Positions 54,801 through 62,911 are shown, counted from the stretch's first letter. The stretch: DNA of 64,000 nucleotides from Paenibacillus taichungensis (GCF_003287275.1 NZ_QEVW01000005.1:744001-808000), one strand, 5' to 3'. The notes: a model not told the origin generated them from the sequence alone. Numbers and translations are program-made.

Positions 54801-56439
54801 TCAGGGTTGGTTTGCCAGTTGACGTATGAACGAAATTCAACTCAATGCCTTTGCCAAATCCATCCTGAATCTCCAGCGGTGCTCCACCGCTCGCATGACT
54901 CTCATAACCTTTGGTTTCCACAAGGCTCTCACCAAGTTTAATGCTGCTGAAAATGCCCCGCATCTTCTGCCCTTCTGCCCAGCTATAGCCGACGAATCCA
55001 GTTTGGGTATTATAAGACACTTCGTATTTTCCGTTCGATACCAGAAGGCCATGCGTGTAATCAGTCACCGTGATATCCCCGTATTGTTGCGAGTCACCCG
55101 GTGTTCCCAGATCGTCATCTCCTTCACCTGGATTTTCGGGTTCTGTCTCTATCGCAGGCTCTACGATAATCCGGTCCAAATCGGGAGAATAGCCATTGTT
55201 GTCTGAAAAGGTGATTGTATTCTCACCTTCAGTTAATGGGAGTGTAAGATCATACGTACCTACCGTATCCCAATCCGGGGTTTTAGGCAGGTCATGGAAC
55301 TGTTCTTCCCCACCATTCGCATGGACATAGAAACTCCGTGGATCACCTGAAAAATAATCTACCTTAACGCGGTAATCACCTGTCATGGGGGCTATAATTT
55401 TATTGAATGTCAAGGAGCTTCCGCCATTCAGATAGCCGACCCTTTTGCCGCCGGAAGCATTCGGACTCTCTGTTACTCGCGCTTCACCAGTCAGCGTATT
55501 GCCCGAATCTTCGGCTTCATAGCTAAGCGTATACGGGATTACTTCAATTCGGTCAAAATCGGGGGAGTACCAATCATGATCCGAGAACGTAATGGTATTA
55601 ACTCCCTTATGGAGGGAGGCTTCCGCATCATACGTGCCTACCGTATTCCAGCTTGCCGTTTTGGGCAGATCAATCATCTCATCCGTGCCATTGTTCACCT
55701 GCATATAAACAGGACGCTGGTCACCGGAGATATAAGATATTCGAATCAAATATGTACCATCTGCCGGTACAGTAACATTCGTAAATTGCAGTGAACTGTT
55801 TTTGTTCAGATCCGTTACTTTTTTTCCGCCTGAACTGATACTGCTGTCCACCACCTTGGCATTGCCTTTCAAAATATTGTCGGCTGCTTCTGCCTCAATG
55901 ATTGCACCATGCAGATTTTTCTTCCAGTCATCTCCGCCCCCTTCGCCTGGGTGGCCACTGTCCAAACCGCGGATCACAATCTTGTCGATGTCGGGAGAAT
56001 ACCAGTTGTTGTCATCAATCAGGATTGTGTTGGTACCAGCGTTCAACGGAAGAGTCACATCATATGTTCCCACCGTATCCCAGTCGACTGTCTTGGGTGG
56101 TTCTTCAAATTGCTTGTCCCCTCCATTCGCACTAATATTGAACGGCCGCGAATCACCTGAAATGTAGTAAACGGAAATCTTATAATTTCCTGTCTCACTT
56201 ACAGTAACATTGTTAAATTGCAAGGAACTGCCTTGGTACATGCCTCCGACCTTTTTGCCTCCTGAAGCCGTCGGGCTATCAGAGATTTTCGCGTTGCCAA
56301 GCAAAATATTCCCCTCGGCCTCGGCTTCATAGGTATTCATATCATCAGCGTGAGCTGTTCGGACGAACTGGCCCCCGCCAACTACCAAGCAAAAAATGAT
56401 AAAGAACACAAATCCTTTTTTCATCATCCGTCCCAACAT
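51868..56439 (-). CDS. Surface-anchored alpha-galactosidase-like enzyme with three CBM-like domains and three SLH domains
   Basis: This is a 1523-residue exported enzyme. A signal peptide (about 1-32, AHA cleavage region) is followed by three CBM6/35-like modules (about 36-158, 181-302, 306-428) sharing YEAE, ASGGKKV, YYISGD and WYSPD motifs. The catalytic region (about 455-1110) resembles clan GH-D barrels, with GWNSW, predicted nucleophile Asp875 in FIKLDFLTHG and a candidate acid/base Asp936 in RRISCD. A linker rich in NPG/N (1117-1150), a beta-rich domain (1155-1340) and three SLH repeats (1346-1388, 1406-1450, 1470-1515) follow. SLH repeats bind pyruvylated wall polymer. ATG 56439 has GGAGG upstream, and a perfect cre lies at 56513-56526. 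Confidence 0.88.
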   Translation of the reverse strand: MLGRMMKKGFVFFIIFCLVVGGGQFVRTAHADDMNTYEAEAEGNILLGNAKISDSPTASGGKKVGGMYQGSSLQFNNVTVSETGNYKISVYYISGDSRPFNISANGGDKQFEEPPKTVDWDTVGTYDVTLPLNAGTNTILIDDNNWYSPDIDKIVIRGLDSGHPGEGGGDDWKKNLHGAIIEAEAADNILKGNAKVVDSSISSGGKKVTDLNKNSSLQFTNVTVPADGTYLIRISYISGDQRPVYMQVNNGTDEMIDLPKTASWNTVGTYDAEASLHKGVNTITFSDHDWYSPDFDRIEVIPYTLSYEAEDSGNTLTGEARVTESPNASGGKRVGYLNGGSSLTFNKIIAPMTGDYRVKVDYFSGDPRSFYVHANGGEEQFHDLPKTPDWDTVGTYDLTLPLTEGENTITFSDNNGYSPDLDRIIVEPAIETEPENPGEGDDDLGTPGDSQQYGDITVTDYTHGLLVSNGKYEVSYNTQTGFVGYSWAEGQKMRGIFSSIKLGESLVETKGYESHASGGAPLEIQDGFGKGIELNFVHTSTGKPTLKQVYRFYEDKSYFLNRLDAISDTEIQSNYMSPITVKNTGGVDIGVSSDNRMLTVPFDNDAWIRYKSQTMNRADTSYEMTTVFNNSTRNGLVIGSVTHDTWKTGIDWKGSANRLNEFVVYGGAASDVTRDTQPHGSLTGTELSSPLIMVGGFSDYRTGLEEYGKANAIITPPLALNPELPQGVPVGWNSWGAYDSGLSYQNVVDVSNYFKNNLKKFNNNGNVFINMDSYWDNLSDAELAQAVSVIKDNGQHAGIYWGPFVYWGNDMSQKVDGTNGQYTYGDIVLKDAEGEPLPTLDGAYALDVTHPGSQMRMNYFLDKFKSLGFTFIKLDFLTHGSLEGQHYDTTVTTGIQAYNEGMRYVEERLDGKMFISASIAPIFPSQYAHSRRISCDTYGKINETEYMLNSLTYGFWQNGTIYSYTDPDHLALSSASSLEEARSRVNSGVIAGTVMMDSDDVNDPKAQEYMTALYNNTDVLQVALKGKVFKPLEGNTNANAADTFVLKDGNDYYLAVFNYSGNSSANKTINLGRAGLNESKSYMLQDLWTGESSSATGSWSISLGPAESKLVKLTEKPLNPENPGNPGNPSNPGNNGNNNNTTSGNSGNSTAQENSTVTLVITADMLKVDSGTGKAVVDIKAGTQELQLSSAVLRQLGNHPLEVKSGKLTLQVPASLFQQLLSKLPAGQREDSMISLKMVPLGSKAKEVVAAVESSSRATVSLKGEIYEFSLSATTKSGTTETLSAFDHPVTLSLAAAEGFDPSLGGIYYINENGKLEFFKSDYVNGVLTTKVSHFSKYAVLELNRTFADVPASHWANSVIKELAAKGYVEGINEDQFEPGRAVTRAEFTSMLVHSLRLTVAGKVQFTDVATDAWYAEPISIATQAGIINGRSATSFQPDARITREEITVMLMKAYELNDGKVPVGATDILFTDMAQVSSWAAVSVKDAARLGLVQGQRQGQFVPKGIASRAEAAQVIYNLILK

Positions 56440-56512
56440 AACATGCCTCCATTTTCTTATGATTGAGTTAGGTCTCCATATGCCTATCCTGCAGTGGTTC
56501 ACAGCCATTATC

Positions 56513-56526
56513 TGTAATCGCTTTCA
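56513..56526 (-). promoter_or_regulatory. cre site (CcpA operator), perfect consensus match
   Basis: The minus-strand sequence TGAAAGCGATTACA fits every fixed position of TGWNANCGNTNWCA. It lies about 75 bases upstream of the surface-enzyme start. It suggests repression of the enzyme when preferred sugars are present. Confidence 0.68.
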
Positions 56527-56547
56527 TAAAGAGCTGTTAAATCCCAT
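56524..56547 (-). CDS. Possible seven-residue leader peptide
   Basis: ATG GGA TTT AAC AGC TCT TTA TGA encodes MGFNSSL and stands behind AAAGGAGGAGAG, a near-perfect ribosome site. Its stop overlaps the first bases of the cre site. It may be a leader peptide or a chance match. Nothing proves translation. Confidence 0.25.
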   Translation of the reverse strand: MGFNSSL

Positions 56548-56549
56548 CT

Positions 56550-56592
56550 CTCCTCCTTCCTTTCCTATATGCCTAATTGTAAAAAGGAGGAG
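56550..56592 (-). promoter_or_regulatory. Hairpin able to mask a strong Shine-Dalgarno site
   Basis: In the minus-strand transcript CTCCTCCTT (from 56592-56584) can pair perfectly with AAGGAGGAG (from 56558-56550), the ribosome site of the mini-ORF. The loop is 25 bases. It could be a translational or stability element in the leader of the surface-enzyme gene. Confidence 0.4.
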
Positions 56593-56739
56593 GGGGATGT
56601 TCCATACCACAATGTTACTATTCATACAGGAAAGCCTCTTTCATTTGCCATATCATGGGTTAGTAAGAGGGAACCTATCCAAATCATGTTTAAGGAAAAC
56701 AGGAGGATCAACATCATCATTACCAAACAGCCTGTATCG

Positions 56740-58272
56740 TTAAATACTTTTCCTGTATTCGTTGGGTGTTACGCCCTGTGTCTTCAAGAACAGAGAAATA
56801 AAATAGGATGTACTTTCATAGCCCACGTTCTGCGCGATATCGTGAATCTTGAGAGAACCATCAGCCAGCAGTTCCCTGGCTTTATCCAGTCTGATGCGTG
56901 TCAGATAATCGTGAATTGTCATCCCTGTTTTGTCCTTAAAAATGGATCTCAAATAGTTCGGTGACAAATAGACCTGATCAGACAGGCTGTTGATGGTAAT
57001 CGGCTGATTATAATTCTGATCGATGAGGGTACGGACCCTGTGAATCAACTTTGCATTTTTGTCCATAAACCGCTCACCCAGCATACTCACGGCATCTTCC
57101 GCAGTACCGAGAATCAGATCCTCGATCTCATGCAGAGTCAGTGCATTATAGATGGAATGATACAGCTCAGCCCGTTTCGGAACAGGTTTATGAAGCTGCT
57201 CCAACAGCTCATTAACGAGATCTATTGACCAGTCGCAGATGATTTTTTTCTTAACTCGCAGTGTTGCCAATCCCTCAATATACCCGTGCAGCTTCTGTGC
57301 GGCCCATTCAAAATCCAGTCGGTTAATAGCCTCAAACCATTCCTTTTGTTCAAAAGGGGGCATATGCTCCGTATAAAATTGGTTCGAAAGCGTCTCCGCA
57401 TGAATAATTGTGCCTGTACCTTCATAGAAACGTTCGTTCAAGATGGTTCGCGTCTGTTCGTACAGACAGTGAATATGGGCTAACTCGGTCTCTTGTCCGC
57501 CCACAGCTGCCGTTACCGTAAAATCCAGGGCACTACGAATAGCCTCAGCCAAGTCTTCCCACGCATAATGTCCCGGCTGCTGGGCCGCTTCCATAAATAC
57601 ACCTGTCTCTCCTTCCTTGTAATCCACAAAGATCGCTTTAAGGTTCTTCGCTTTGAAGAAATGATCGAGAAAAGACACCAGCCGAGCTGTACATTCCTCC
57701 AGACTTTGCTGTTCCTCTTCAGCCTCCTTGGGATCGATACTGAACAAAGCCATTGCATATCGGGTGGTCTCCGGTTGTCGGGTTAGACGGCTGAAACTAA
57801 AAGCGAGATCAAGAGCACGATCCTCATTTTTTTCGTAAGATAACTCCTTCAGGATATTGGCTTTGGCCGCCTCCATGGAACGGTTCTTCATTGCAACTTC
57901 TTCACAACGCTGTTTAACTTTACTGATAACGCTTTCAATTTCGTTTAAATCCAAAGGTTTTAACATATATCCTACGGCCCCTACGTTGATAGCCGATTTT
58001 ACATATTGAAATTCATCGTGCCCGGTCAGAAACATCACTTGGATCGAATCGTAGCTCTCATGTATCTTTCTCGCCAGATCAATACCGTTCATTATCGGCA
58101 TCTGAACATCAGTAAGAACGATATCAGGCTGGGTGGCCTCGATCTTCTCCAAGGCCTCCCTGCCGTTACTCGCCGTTCCCATGATGTAGATCCCCATCTC
58201 TTCCCAACGGATATAATCCCTCATCATCTCAAGTCCCAGCTCTTCATCGTCTACCAAAAAAATACTATACAT
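56740..58272 (-). CDS. Response regulator, REC + AraC-type HTH (YesN-like)
   Basis: This is a 510-residue regulator embedded among glycosidase genes. The receiver domain has the phospho-acceptor Asp55 in LTDVQMPI and the Lys in LKPLDL. The C-terminal AraC domain includes INSLSDQVYLSPNYLRSIFK and ends ISLFLKTQGVTPNEYR. No kinase gene adjoins it, so the divergent kinase at 47753-49510 is the best candidate partner. ATG at 58272 has GGGAGGGG upstream. A TATAAT element and a palindrome lie in the short gap before it. Confidence 0.93.
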   Translation of the reverse strand: MYSIFLVDDEELGLEMMRDYIRWEEMGIYIMGTASNGREALEKIEATQPDIVLTDVQMPIMNGIDLARKIHESYDSIQVMFLTGHDEFQYVKSAINVGAVGYMLKPLDLNEIESVISKVKQRCEEVAMKNRSMEAAKANILKELSYEKNEDRALDLAFSFSRLTRQPETTRYAMALFSIDPKEAEEEQQSLEECTARLVSFLDHFFKAKNLKAIFVDYKEGETGVFMEAAQQPGHYAWEDLAEAIRSALDFTVTAAVGGQETELAHIHCLYEQTRTILNERFYEGTGTIIHAETLSNQFYTEHMPPFEQKEWFEAINRLDFEWAAQKLHGYIEGLATLRVKKKIICDWSIDLVNELLEQLHKPVPKRAELYHSIYNALTLHEIEDLILGTAEDAVSMLGERFMDKNAKLIHRVRTLIDQNYNQPITINSLSDQVYLSPNYLRSIFKDKTGMTIHDYLTRIRLDKARELLADGSLKIHDIAQNVGYESTSYFISLFLKTQGVTPNEYRKSI

Positions 58273-58305
58273 CAACGTCCCCTCCCTTTGTCTCTTTCTG
58301 TCTCT

Positions 58306-58339
58306 ATTATATGTTTTTCCCCCCGTGGGACCATGGTCC
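58306..58339 (-). promoter_or_regulatory. Candidate promoter and palindromic operator of the response regulator
   Basis: On the minus strand TATAAT (58311-58306) lies 17 bases after TGGTCC, which forms part of the perfect palindrome GGACCATGGTCC (58328-58339). The -35 match is weak (3 of 6), as expected for an activated promoter. Confidence 0.45.
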
Positions 58340-58372
58340 ATATAAATGAAAGTTATTTTCAAGTATAGATCG

Positions 58373-60703
58373 TTATTTTACCAACTCCAGCTCGCTATTG
58401 AAATAGTAACTTTCGCCTGCTTCGGCATGAAGGATCGCTCTATGCTTGCCCCAACAAATGGTGAACGTTCCTGGCGAGAACGTGTGAATGTTAGTTGAGG
58501 TCAGCTTTCCATTCTCCCAGGCGATGTCAACCTCGGCATTTCCTTTTGCTCTCAACCCGGTTATCGAGCCCGTGCTCCATGCCTGTGGCAGCGCTGGGAG
58601 AAGGTGAATTTCGCCCGCATAACTTTGCAGCAGCATCTCCGCTAAGACAGCTGTACCGCCGAAATTTCCATCAACGACGAAAATATTACTCTCTGCTCCA
58701 GCAATTCCGGATTTGGAATAGGTGAACAGATTATCGAAGCACAGACCGCCGATCAAATGTGAGAGGTGTTTATATGCCGTTTCTCCATCGTGCAATCTCG
58801 CAAAACCCAGTCCAAACAAAGCAGCTGTAAATTCAACATCCTCCAGCTCTTCCTGGACCATACGGTTCTCCAGCGTTACTCGTGCTGCCGCACTAAGTTC
58901 CGGTGTATGATCAGGTGTAATCAGATTGTCCGGATACAGCGCATACATATGAGACAAATGCCGATGCTCCGGCTGCACCTCCTCATAATCCTCCAGCCAC
59001 TCCTGTAACTGGCCTTTCTTGCCAATCTGTAGAGGTGGAAGTTTGCTGATTGCTTCTTCCAGCTTGCGTCCGAGTTCCTCGTCTTTGTTCAAAAGTTCAA
59101 CTGAATTAAGACAAAATTCGAAGAGCCTGCGCACCAGCATCTGGTCCATTGTCGTTCCCATGGACAGCTGCTGTGCCGCCTCACTCGAATTACCAGGATA
59201 GAAATGATTCTCCGGCGAATTGGAAGGACCCGTCACCAGCCAACCGTTCTGAGGATGCTCACACATGTAGTCCAGATAGAAGGCCGCCGATTCTTTAAGT
59301 ACAGGATAGGCCACATTCTCAAGAAAAACACGATCCTGACTATACTCATAATGCTCAATCAGGTGTGTAGCCAGCCATAATCCGCCTGTAACGTTCAGCC
59401 CCCATGAGGTCTCCCATCCAGGCAACGTAAAGCCCCATACATTGGAGAAGACATGAGCGACCCACCCATCGCATCCGTATACATTACGAGCCGTTTCCCT
59501 GCCCGCCTGTGCCAAACCCTCAACATACCGAAATAACGGAAGATGGCTCTCACCAAGATTCGTAATCTCTGTGGGGTAATAATTCATCTGGGTATTCATA
59601 TCAAGGTGATAATCACAGCTCCAGCCCATTCGGCACGCTTCACCGTCATTCCAGATTCCCTGGAGATGGAGTGGCAGCGGTGAGTTCTCACGAGAGCCCG
59701 CAATGGTCAGATACCGTCCATATTGAAAAAATAATGCAAACAGCTGCGGATCTTCATTCCCCTCACCCTGTTCCAACAAACGAATGCGTTGGTCTGTAGC
59801 CAGACCGGATTTCCCCTTGAGCCCCAACTGAATATCTACCTTGTCATATTGCTCACCGTAATCACGGATATGATCCTCCCTCAGCAAGGCATAGCCCTTG
59901 TTTAAAGCCTTCATCAGCGTAGACTCGTTCTCTGTTTCCCAACCCTGATCTGTACGGCGATAATCTGTGCTCACACTAAAATAAATCCAGGCCTCATCCG
60001 CTCTGGTCACAGTCAATCGATCATCACTACTTGCGATGGTCCCCCCGGATATAACCAACTTGACCAAACCCTTGGCCCATACACCGCAAGTCCCATCACT
60101 ATGTACATTTTCCGTTGCCTGCCCTTGGAATTCAAGCGTGTTGTCATCTATGGCTATAACCTTGAAAGATTCCGTGCCTGCCTGCAAACCAAGTGTAAAG
60201 GATACGCCACCAGGAGCATCGCTCCAAACTCTGGAGGCCACTATATCATCGGCGTGAGAAGCAAAAACTTCACGAAGAATCGTGATTTCGTCATCCTTCC
60301 AGAACGCTCCGGCCAGCGCATGAGTCAGATCCAACTCACGTTGGAAGCTTCCAACTTCATCAGAACTCGAATTCTTTTTCCCAAAATCAATTACAACATC
60401 ACATAATCCAAGATGGGTGCCGAAATTACGTTTCTTTGGCTGTAGATGCTGCTTGGCAAGACGATCTCCTTCATCATAATCGCCGGAGAAGAAATGATCT
60501 CGCATCTCTTGCAGTGCAGCCTTGCCTCCTTCGGAAGGGTGCTCCGGATCAATTCGACCCGACCAGTAGGTGACCTCGCTCATACTCCATACTTCTTGAT
60601 GCGAAGACGCCATGACAACTGCCCCTATTCTTCCATTGCCCAAAGGCAGGCCTTGAGACCAATCCGCTGCAGGGGTTGAATACCACAAAGTAAAATCGTT
60701 CAT
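58373..60703 (-). CDS. GH95 glycoside hydrolase (alpha-L-fucosidase/alpha-L-galactosidase family)
   Basis: This 776-residue enzyme lacks a signal peptide and is probably cytoplasmic. The N-terminal beta domain has LPLGNGRIGAVV (19-30). The (alpha/alpha)6 barrel has CDYHLDMNTQMNYYP (363-377), SPEN (496-499, predicted general acid Glu498), QEW (567-569) and VDGNFG (677-682, predicted catalytic Asp678). In fucosidases I know of, the first of two catalytic asparagines (NxN) stands where this protein has Asp368. GH95 enzymes invert the configuration at alpha-1,2-linked L-fucose or L-galactose. ATG 60703 has GGAGG upstream. The longer ATG at 60787 lies in an upstream hairpin. Confidence 0.88.
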   Translation of the reverse strand: MNDFTLWYSTPAADWSQGLPLGNGRIGAVVMASSHQEVWSMSEVTYWSGRIDPEHPSEGGKAALQEMRDHFFSGDYDEGDRLAKQHLQPKKRNFGTHLGLCDVVIDFGKKNSSSDEVGSFQRELDLTHALAGAFWKDDEITILREVFASHADDIVASRVWSDAPGGVSFTLGLQAGTESFKVIAIDDNTLEFQGQATENVHSDGTCGVWAKGLVKLVISGGTIASSDDRLTVTRADEAWIYFSVSTDYRRTDQGWETENESTLMKALNKGYALLREDHIRDYGEQYDKVDIQLGLKGKSGLATDQRIRLLEQGEGNEDPQLFALFFQYGRYLTIAGSRENSPLPLHLQGIWNDGEACRMGWSCDYHLDMNTQMNYYPTEITNLGESHLPLFRYVEGLAQAGRETARNVYGCDGWVAHVFSNVWGFTLPGWETSWGLNVTGGLWLATHLIEHYEYSQDRVFLENVAYPVLKESAAFYLDYMCEHPQNGWLVTGPSNSPENHFYPGNSSEAAQQLSMGTTMDQMLVRRLFEFCLNSVELLNKDEELGRKLEEAISKLPPLQIGKKGQLQEWLEDYEEVQPEHRHLSHMYALYPDNLITPDHTPELSAAARVTLENRMVQEELEDVEFTAALFGLGFARLHDGETAYKHLSHLIGGLCFDNLFTYSKSGIAGAESNIFVVDGNFGGTAVLAEMLLQSYAGEIHLLPALPQAWSTGSITGLRAKGNAEVDIAWENGKLTSTNIHTFSPGTFTICWGKHRAILHAEAGESYYFNSELELVK

Positions 60704-60762
60704 ATCATATCCTCCAGTCCAATATTGTTTATCTTTAGAAATAGACTCATTCCCAAAATAGA

Positions 60763-60800
60763 CAAACGCGCGATCTGTGAGATACAAAAGCGCGCGTTTG
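60763..60800 (-). promoter_or_regulatory. GC-rich intercistronic hairpin
   Basis: A perfect 10-bp stem CAAACGCGCG/CGCGCGTTTG with an 18-base loop lies in the gap between the paralogous barrel enzyme and the GH95 gene. The run after it is only moderately T-rich on either strand, so it may be an attenuator or an mRNA-stability element. Confidence 0.45.
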
Positions 60801-60856
60801 ACTTTGTTTTTATATCCTAAAACCGATCAAAGCTCTGGACTTTCATTTCGCCCAGG

Positions 60857-62911
60857 TCAGTTTCCCTTCACGGTCAATCTGAAGATTTTGGATTCCGCCG
60901 GTTCCAGTGAGACCGTAAGCTCTCCAGACGTTTCCCCTTGTGAGCCTTCCCACAGGTCCTGCAAGCTGTATACGGCATTGGCGTTTAGCCCGGCCCGCTC
61001 CAGCGAGATGGATTTCACCGCAGCTTGTTCAGCATCAAAGTTGAAAACAGCGAGATAGAAACTTTTCTCTTCCGGCGATTCAAGGACAAACACATCAGAA
61101 GACAGCTTCCCAAAATCACCTTCTACTGGACGGTAGGTTTTGCCCATACGAGCAACGTTCAAAATCTCCTTGTTACCTAGCCACTCTTTTGCTCGTTCGG
61201 CAGCTTCCTCTTTACGGAAGTCATCCCCGAGTAGAAGCACCGTACCAGCAATGACTGAAGCAGTCAGGCGGCTACGTCCTTCATGCCAGCCGGTAGCTTC
61301 CTGGTTGAAGCTCTTGTATAACACCGAATGATCAGGATCATTGTAGCGATAGAGCGTATTGCTCATCCACCAACCGTGTGTCAGCGAGTTCAGCATATAT
61401 TCCGTATCCGCAAGTGTACCGAAGACATCACAGGAAATACGACGGCTGTGGGCAAATGCATATGGGAATAATGGAGCGATGGACAAGTTTATGAAAAATG
61501 GCCGTCCGATTACTTCTGGCGAGAGCTTATGCTGCAAATAAGACATGCCATAGTGATAAGCCGCTATCCCTGTTGTAATATTCGAATTGTGGTGCTGTCC
61601 TTCCAACGAGCCATGTGCCAAGAAATCCAGTTTGATATATTCGAAACCTTCCGAGATGAATTTATCCGTGAACCAGTCGATTCTTTGCAGGTTGCCAGGA
61701 TGTGTCGGGTCTATCGCCAGGCCACCGTCTACATCTGGCAGAATTTCGCCTTCACTGTCACGCAGCAGAATATCTGCATAGGTATATTTGCCGCTCGTTC
61801 CTTCAACCGCCTGACCGAACTGATCAGGCCCTCCCCAAAAGGCAAATGGGGTCCAGTATGTTCCGGCTCTATGTCCATTTTGCCGCACTCGTTCCAGCGC
61901 ACTCTTCATCTCTTCCGGCGTAAAATTATCCCAGAAAGCATCAAAGTTGATGTATAACGTATCCTCATTCTCGAATCCAAGCGGCTGTACTTCATTTTTC
62001 AGAAAATCGCTGGTCGCTGTATACAGATCATAGTCCAGATCACTCATGGCTGCAGACCAGCTGTTCCATCCGATCGGAACACCGCCCTCCCAAGGTAATT
62101 GAGCCTCAATCCAGGTATTCGCCTGACCGTAAGCTTCAAGGCCTTCACGGTAGTCTTCATAGAACCCGACGAATACCAATGGAGATTCCACTCTTTTTCC
62201 CTTCACATAACCATGAGGCTGGGAATCGCGAGTCAGTTCACTCACGGCACCGCCGTACAGATCAAGTCCCTCGATAAGTACGCTTTTTTCGCTTTGTATA
62301 CGAATCCCTGTTTTCCATACCTTATGCGTAAGGGAACCCATCACAATTCCCCGGCGGCTGTCGGGCGCGAACAAGGCTGTCGCCTCGTAACTCTCCACAT
62401 CAAGCGGCGGCTTAACCACCGTATATCTGACCCATTTATCGTTATCAAACGGAACACGCAGAATGCTTGGTTCTTCCTGGCCCGATTCTCCGCCGAGTGA
62501 TATGGTTTTGGATTGGATGACAGCCATGCGATTTGCCTTAATTTCTTCATCGCCGACTACAGCGGTCTGCACCAGTACAAACGGTGAGGATTCATACATA
62601 TAGAAATGCTGCTCCAGTTGCGGCAGCAACGAGGCTGTATGCAGAACAACCAAGCGGATGCCTTTTCCAAATCCTTCTCGAACAATATCTTCCTGTGCCG
62701 TCAACTCATGGTTCTGATAATGATCCGTGCTGTATTCCCGGCCCTGCCAGCGAAAAGCACTACGAACGCCCTTCACATGGGAAGAATGCCTGCCGATGCA
62801 GGACACTTCACCATTTTCAAGATTGATCTCCAGGCTCACGTGCCCATTTGTAACGCTTACAAGATTAACATTCTGTTGCTGCACTTGTACGGCTGTATCG
62901 CTAGTTAGCAT
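60857..62911 (-). CDS. Cytoplasmic alpha-galactosidase-like enzyme, paralogue of the surface enzyme
   Basis: This protein of about 684 residues has no signal peptide, CBM or SLH. It aligns by eye with residues about 455-1110 of the surface enzyme over its whole length, including VPFDNDKWVRY, TRDSQPHG, GWNSW, KLDF and RRISCD. The predicted nucleophile is Asp430 in YIKLDFLAHG and the candidate acid/base is Asp496, counting from the ATG at 62914. Clan GH-D enzymes act on alpha-galactose or related sugars. It may hydrolyse the same linkage inside the cell. ATGATG follows AAGGAGG. Confidence 0.85.
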   Translation of the reverse strand: MLTSDTAVQVQQQNVNLVSVTNGHVSLEINLENGEVSCIGRHSSHVKGVRSAFRWQGREYSTDHYQNHELTAQEDIVREGFGKGIRLVVLHTASLLPQLEQHFYMYESSPFVLVQTAVVGDEEIKANRMAVIQSKTISLGGESGQEEPSILRVPFDNDKWVRYTVVKPPLDVESYEATALFAPDSRRGIVMGSLTHKVWKTGIRIQSEKSVLIEGLDLYGGAVSELTRDSQPHGYVKGKRVESPLVFVGFYEDYREGLEAYGQANTWIEAQLPWEGGVPIGWNSWSAAMSDLDYDLYTATSDFLKNEVQPLGFENEDTLYINFDAFWDNFTPEEMKSALERVRQNGHRAGTYWTPFAFWGGPDQFGQAVEGTSGKYTYADILLRDSEGEILPDVDGGLAIDPTHPGNLQRIDWFTDKFISEGFEYIKLDFLAHGSLEGQHHNSNITTGIAAYHYGMSYLQHKLSPEVIGRPFFINLSIAPLFPYAFAHSRRISCDVFGTLADTEYMLNSLTHGWWMSNTLYRYNDPDHSVLYKSFNQEATGWHEGRSRLTASVIAGTVLLLGDDFRKEEAAERAKEWLGNKEILNVARMGKTYRPVEGDFGKLSSDVFVLESPEEKSFYLAVFNFDAEQAAVKSISLERAGLNANAVYSLQDLWEGSQGETSGELTVSLEPAESKIFRLTVKGN

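Larger units (their letters stand above)
56440..56739. other. Regulatory gap upstream of the surface enzyme
   Basis: These 300 bases lie between the response-regulator stop and the surface-enzyme start. They hold the cre site, a minus-strand mini-ORF (56524-56547) and a hairpin that can mask its ribosome site (56550-56592). I see no clear -35/-10 pair. Confidence 0.6.

Noticed and set aside
56597..56743. Plus-strand ORF of 48 codons behind AAAGGAGGAGGGGG
   Set aside because: The purine run is the complementary arm of the hairpin in the leader on the other strand. The ORF overlaps the regulator 3' end and its product looks like no protein.
60704..60787. N-terminal extension of the GH95 enzyme to ATG 60787
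   Set aside because: It runs into the GC-rich hairpin and lacks a ribosome site, whereas ATG 60703 has GGAGG and starts at the conserved region.
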